Positions 7,648-8,884 of a DNA stretch of 8,884 nt are shown one piece after another. Under the pieces are notes generated by a model. The model was not told the origin of the DNA and searched no databases. It saw nothing but the letters and a program-made list of their open reading frames with translations. The translations under genes were made by a program, and so were the position numbers. The DNA is from Flavobacteriaceae bacterium (GTDB lineage Bacteria; Bacteroidota; Bacteroidia; Flavobacteriales; Flavobacteriaceae), in contig PAEO01000001.1 in the NCBI GenBank assembly GCA_002703065.1, positions 1 to 8,884 on the forward strand, written 5' to 3'. The stretch's first letter is position 1; every line of letters starts with the position of its first letter.

Positions 7648-8052
7648 ATGTTAACTAAAGCGAAACTTTTAAGAATGCCAGCAAAGAAATATATGGCCAA
7701 AGAACAGCTTGAATTTTTTACAGCTCAACTTACCGAACAAAAAGCCGAAGCTATTAGTGAAATTGAGGACGCGAGACAAAGACTAAGAGTCCCGCCCGAG
7801 TGTAAAGATGAAGCTGACCGAGCATCATTTGAAATGGATTCACAACTTTACTTAAGAATTGTTGATAGAAAATCTAAACTCGTTAAGAAGATTGATTTCG
7901 CACTGAGACGAATTAAAACTGGCGAATACGGCTATTGCATGGAAACAGGCGAACCTATTGGAATTGAAAGGTTAATAATTAGACCAACCGCTGAATTCTG
8001 CGCAGATATCAAGTATATAAATGACGATCAGGAAAAACACTTCGCAGAATAA
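7648..8052 (+). CDS. dksA: DksA-family RNA polymerase-binding transcription factor, two-cysteine type
   Basis: DksA binds in the secondary channel of RNA polymerase and, with ppGpp, lowers rRNA/tRNA promoter activity and activates amino-acid promoters in the stringent response. The 134 residues contain the coiled-coil with the tip motif DEADRA (54-59), equivalent to the essential DxxDxA of E. coli DksA. A C-terminal globular part follows: GEYGYCMETGEPIGIERL (92-109) and IRPTAEFCADIKYI (111-124). The four-cysteine zinc site is reduced to two: Cys97 and Cys118 remain, while the partner positions are Thr100 and Ile121. From memory, similar Cys-poor paralogues such as Pseudomonas DksA2 work without tightly bound zinc. 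The start is uncertain: 7648 has no clear ribosome binding site, and in-frame ATGs at 7675 and 7693 would remove 9 or 15 residues without touching the domain. The symbol is by family; it could be a DksA2-type paralogue. Confidence 0.88.
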   Translation: MLTKAKLLRMPAKKYMAKEQLEFFTAQLTEQKAEAISEIEDARQRLRVPPECKDEADRASFEMDSQLYLRIVDRKSKLVKKIDFALRRIKTGEYGYCMETGEPIGIERLIIRPTAEFCADIKYINDDQEKHFAE

Positions 8053-8088
8053 AACTCATCAAGCTTAACCGACTTTAATACAAAAATA

Positions 8089-8117
8089 TTTACTTCAAAA
8101 ATATACTTAGGTAAGAT
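8089..8117 (+). promoter_or_regulatory. Possible promoter of tRNA-Ala
   Basis: TTTACT (8089-8094) and TAAGAT (8112-8117) are 17 bases apart, each matching consensus in 4 of 6 positions. Initiation would fall near 8124, just before the mature tRNA 5' end at 8130. The spacer 8053-8129 shows no terminator hairpin after the dksA-like gene, so co-transcription is the alternative. Confidence 0.35.
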
Positions 8118-8129
8118 TTGTAATCTTTT

Positions 8130-8205
8130 GGGGCTATAGCTCAGTTGGGAGAGCGTCTGGCTGGCAGCCAGAAGGTCAACGGTTCGAACCCGTTTAGCTC
8201 CACCA
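8130..8205 (+). tRNA. tRNA-Ala (anticodon GGC)
   Basis: The 76-base sequence folds as a complete cloverleaf. The acceptor GGGGCTA (8130-8136) pairs with TAGCTCC (8195-8201) and includes the G3-U70 wobble that identifies alanine tRNAs. The anticodon stem TCTGG/CCAGA encloses CTGGCAG with anticodon GGC, reading GCC/GCU. The T arm has AACGG, TTCGAAC loop and CCGTT. Discriminator A and an encoded CCA end at 8205. It is the apparent integration target of the element to its right: the recombinase frame on the other strand runs through its 3' half and stops in the D-arm sequence. Confidence 0.97.
8141..8205. other. Putative attachment-site junction (tRNA 3' part shared with the recombinase gene end)
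   Basis: The last 21 codons of the recombinase frame overlap the tRNA on the opposite strand, and its TGA stop falls at 8143-8141 in the D-arm. Mobile elements that insert into tRNA genes usually carry a copy of the tRNA 3' end so that the tRNA stays intact. This segment is therefore the natural candidate for the recombined core. The exact crossover point and the partner site are not visible in the window. Confidence 0.4.
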
Positions 8206-8806
8206 AATGCTTTTTATCTTTTACATTTTGACTCATAAGCCTATAAGGTAAGCTATATTTAGCGGTTCCAATTTTGCCATCACAAATCTTGAGACTATCT
8301 TCAAAAATGAAATAAAATATTATTTTTTTTGTTTTCATATCTGCCTCTACCCAAGCTTTGTCGGGTTGTGATAAAAGCATTTGTGCCTGAATCTTAAAGT
8401 CTTCCATGTCATCACTTCTTACCTCATATCCCTGAAGAGCCTTAGTTTGCCTATCAATTGACTCTATCTCATCTTCTAGAGCTTTTACGACGCTTCTATT
8501 AGATGTGATTAATAATTTATCTAATTGCAATGCTTTGCGCTTTTCAAGTTCTTCTATTTTTGACTTATTTTGGTTTCTAATTGCCTTATGGTGGTTACTT
8601 CTCTTAGAAAAGGTATCTTCCATTATCTTATCTGCTAACTTTAAAACCTCTTTTTTTACTCTTACATTTTTAAGTAATCCTAAAAACTCAGCATGCATAG
8701 CATCTCTTGGGATATTCTTCGGGCTTAAATCGCAAATGTCTTGTGATGAGTCGCATCTGTAATAAGGATATTTTTTTGATCTTCCTTTTGAAAAAAAACT
8801 ATTCAA
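8141..8806 (-). pseudogene. Large serine recombinase (integrase), C-terminal remnant
   Basis: The frame encodes the end of a large serine recombinase. It contains the second half of the zinc beta-ribbon (SKGRSKKYPYYRC, then Cys25), the linker SPKNIPRDAMHAEFLGLL, a charged coiled-coil (about residues 70-125) and the typical C-terminal KIIFYFIFEDSL...GTAKYSLPYRL. Such enzymes integrate and excise phages and islands. Missing are the catalytic resolvase domain with its serine, the DNA-binding recombinase domain and the first CxxC of the ribbon, which together are usually more than half of the protein. All three minus-strand frames meet stops between about 8794 and 8812, next to a run of eight A. 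A TTG at 8806 is only a formal start with no ribosome binding site seen. The C-terminal 21 residues (LVELNGFEPLTFWLPARRSPN in two parts: residue 201, then 202-221) are antisense tRNA-Ala. It is probably a decayed integrase. Confidence 0.75.
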
Positions 8807-8884
8807 AACCTATGGGCCTCCAAAACAAGAACTTTTTGAGAGAGGTTCTAAGCATAATAAATTTATGATCTGGGGAGATGCAGA
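8766..8884 (+). other. Open frame without a start, possible 5'-truncated gene running off the right edge
   Basis: From about 8808 to the window end the plus strand reads TYGPPKQELFERGSKHNKFM and onward (IWGDA) without a stop. It has ordinary-looking composition. No in-frame ATG, GTG or TTG precedes Met at 8865, and an in-frame stop lies at 8763-8765. The part before about 8800 is antisense to the recombinase remnant. It may be a gene whose 5' end was lost at the same junction that cut the recombinase, or simply a chance frame. I do not recognise a family. Confidence 0.22.

Noticed and set aside
8141..8205. The peptide ending in NGFEPLTFWLPARRSPN as a functional protein tail
   Set aside because: It is the exact complement of the tRNA, a familiar annotation artefact at tRNA-integrated elements; kept only as evidence for the junction.
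8505..8762. Plus-strand open frame with hydrophobic residues opposite the recombinase remnant
   Set aside because: It is antisense to the recombinase coiled-coil; the hydrophobic look comes from complementing Lys/Glu-rich codons.
8790..8812. Single-base error in the run of eight A (8791-8798) that would restore the recombinase N-terminus
   Set aside because: All three minus-strand frames have stops close to this point, and the translations upstream do not show the expected CxxC of the zinc ribbon in any frame, so one indel does not rescue the gene.
1..8884. CRISPR arrays, insertion-sequence ends, toxin-antitoxin pairs or riboswitches
   Set aside because: No regularly spaced repeats, terminal inverted repeats with a transposase, paired small genes or recognisable riboswitch cores were seen on either strand.

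Overview
The window is AT-rich bacterial chromosome. It most resembles a marine gammaproteobacterium of the SAR86 type with a small, low-GC genome. This inference rests on a FabI very close to the enterobacterial enzyme, a DksA-family regulator with the DxxDRA tip, two TonB-dependent receptors within 8 kb (so a Gram-negative outer membrane), and strong A/T bias in codons and spacers. No taxonomic marker such as rRNA is present, so the assignment is tentative.

Layout. Positions 1-628 (minus) hold the N-terminal part of a TonB-dependent receptor that runs off the left edge and has its own sigma70-like promoter. Next comes a compact minus-strand block transcribed right to left: fabI (start corrected to 4361), a type-1 thiolase-like protein (TLP1) 5 bp downstream, and an M20D amidohydrolase of the AbgB type that overlaps the thiolase-like gene by 49 bp. 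A divergent intergenic region of about 155 bp, carrying an imperfect tandem 14-bp repeat, separates this block from a large plus-strand TonB-dependent receptor (4518-7529). That receptor ends in a strong intrinsic terminator. A promoter and a dksA-like gene follow, then tRNA-Ala(GGC). The right end holds the C-terminal remnant of a large serine recombinase whose reading frame runs antisense into the tRNA, the signature of a mobile element integrated at a tRNA 3' end.

How the parts may work together. FabI is housekeeping fatty-acid synthesis. The thiolase-like protein lacks the usual catalytic Cys/His positions and so is probably not a normal thiolase. The amidohydrolase probably cleaves an amide-linked small molecule (amino-acid or aminobenzoyl-glutamate type), perhaps one taken up through a neighbouring receptor; this link is inference from position only. 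dksA and the tRNA are core genes that mark the chromosomal side of the boundary with the integrated element.

The points most worth a second look are: the recombinase/tRNA-Ala junction and the broken head-to-head junction to its right; seven local cysteine pairs in the large receptor; the catalytically altered thiolase-like protein inside a fabI operon; the two-cysteine DksA; and the tandem repeat between the divergent promoters. I found no CRISPR array, toxin-antitoxin pair or complete novel defence system.
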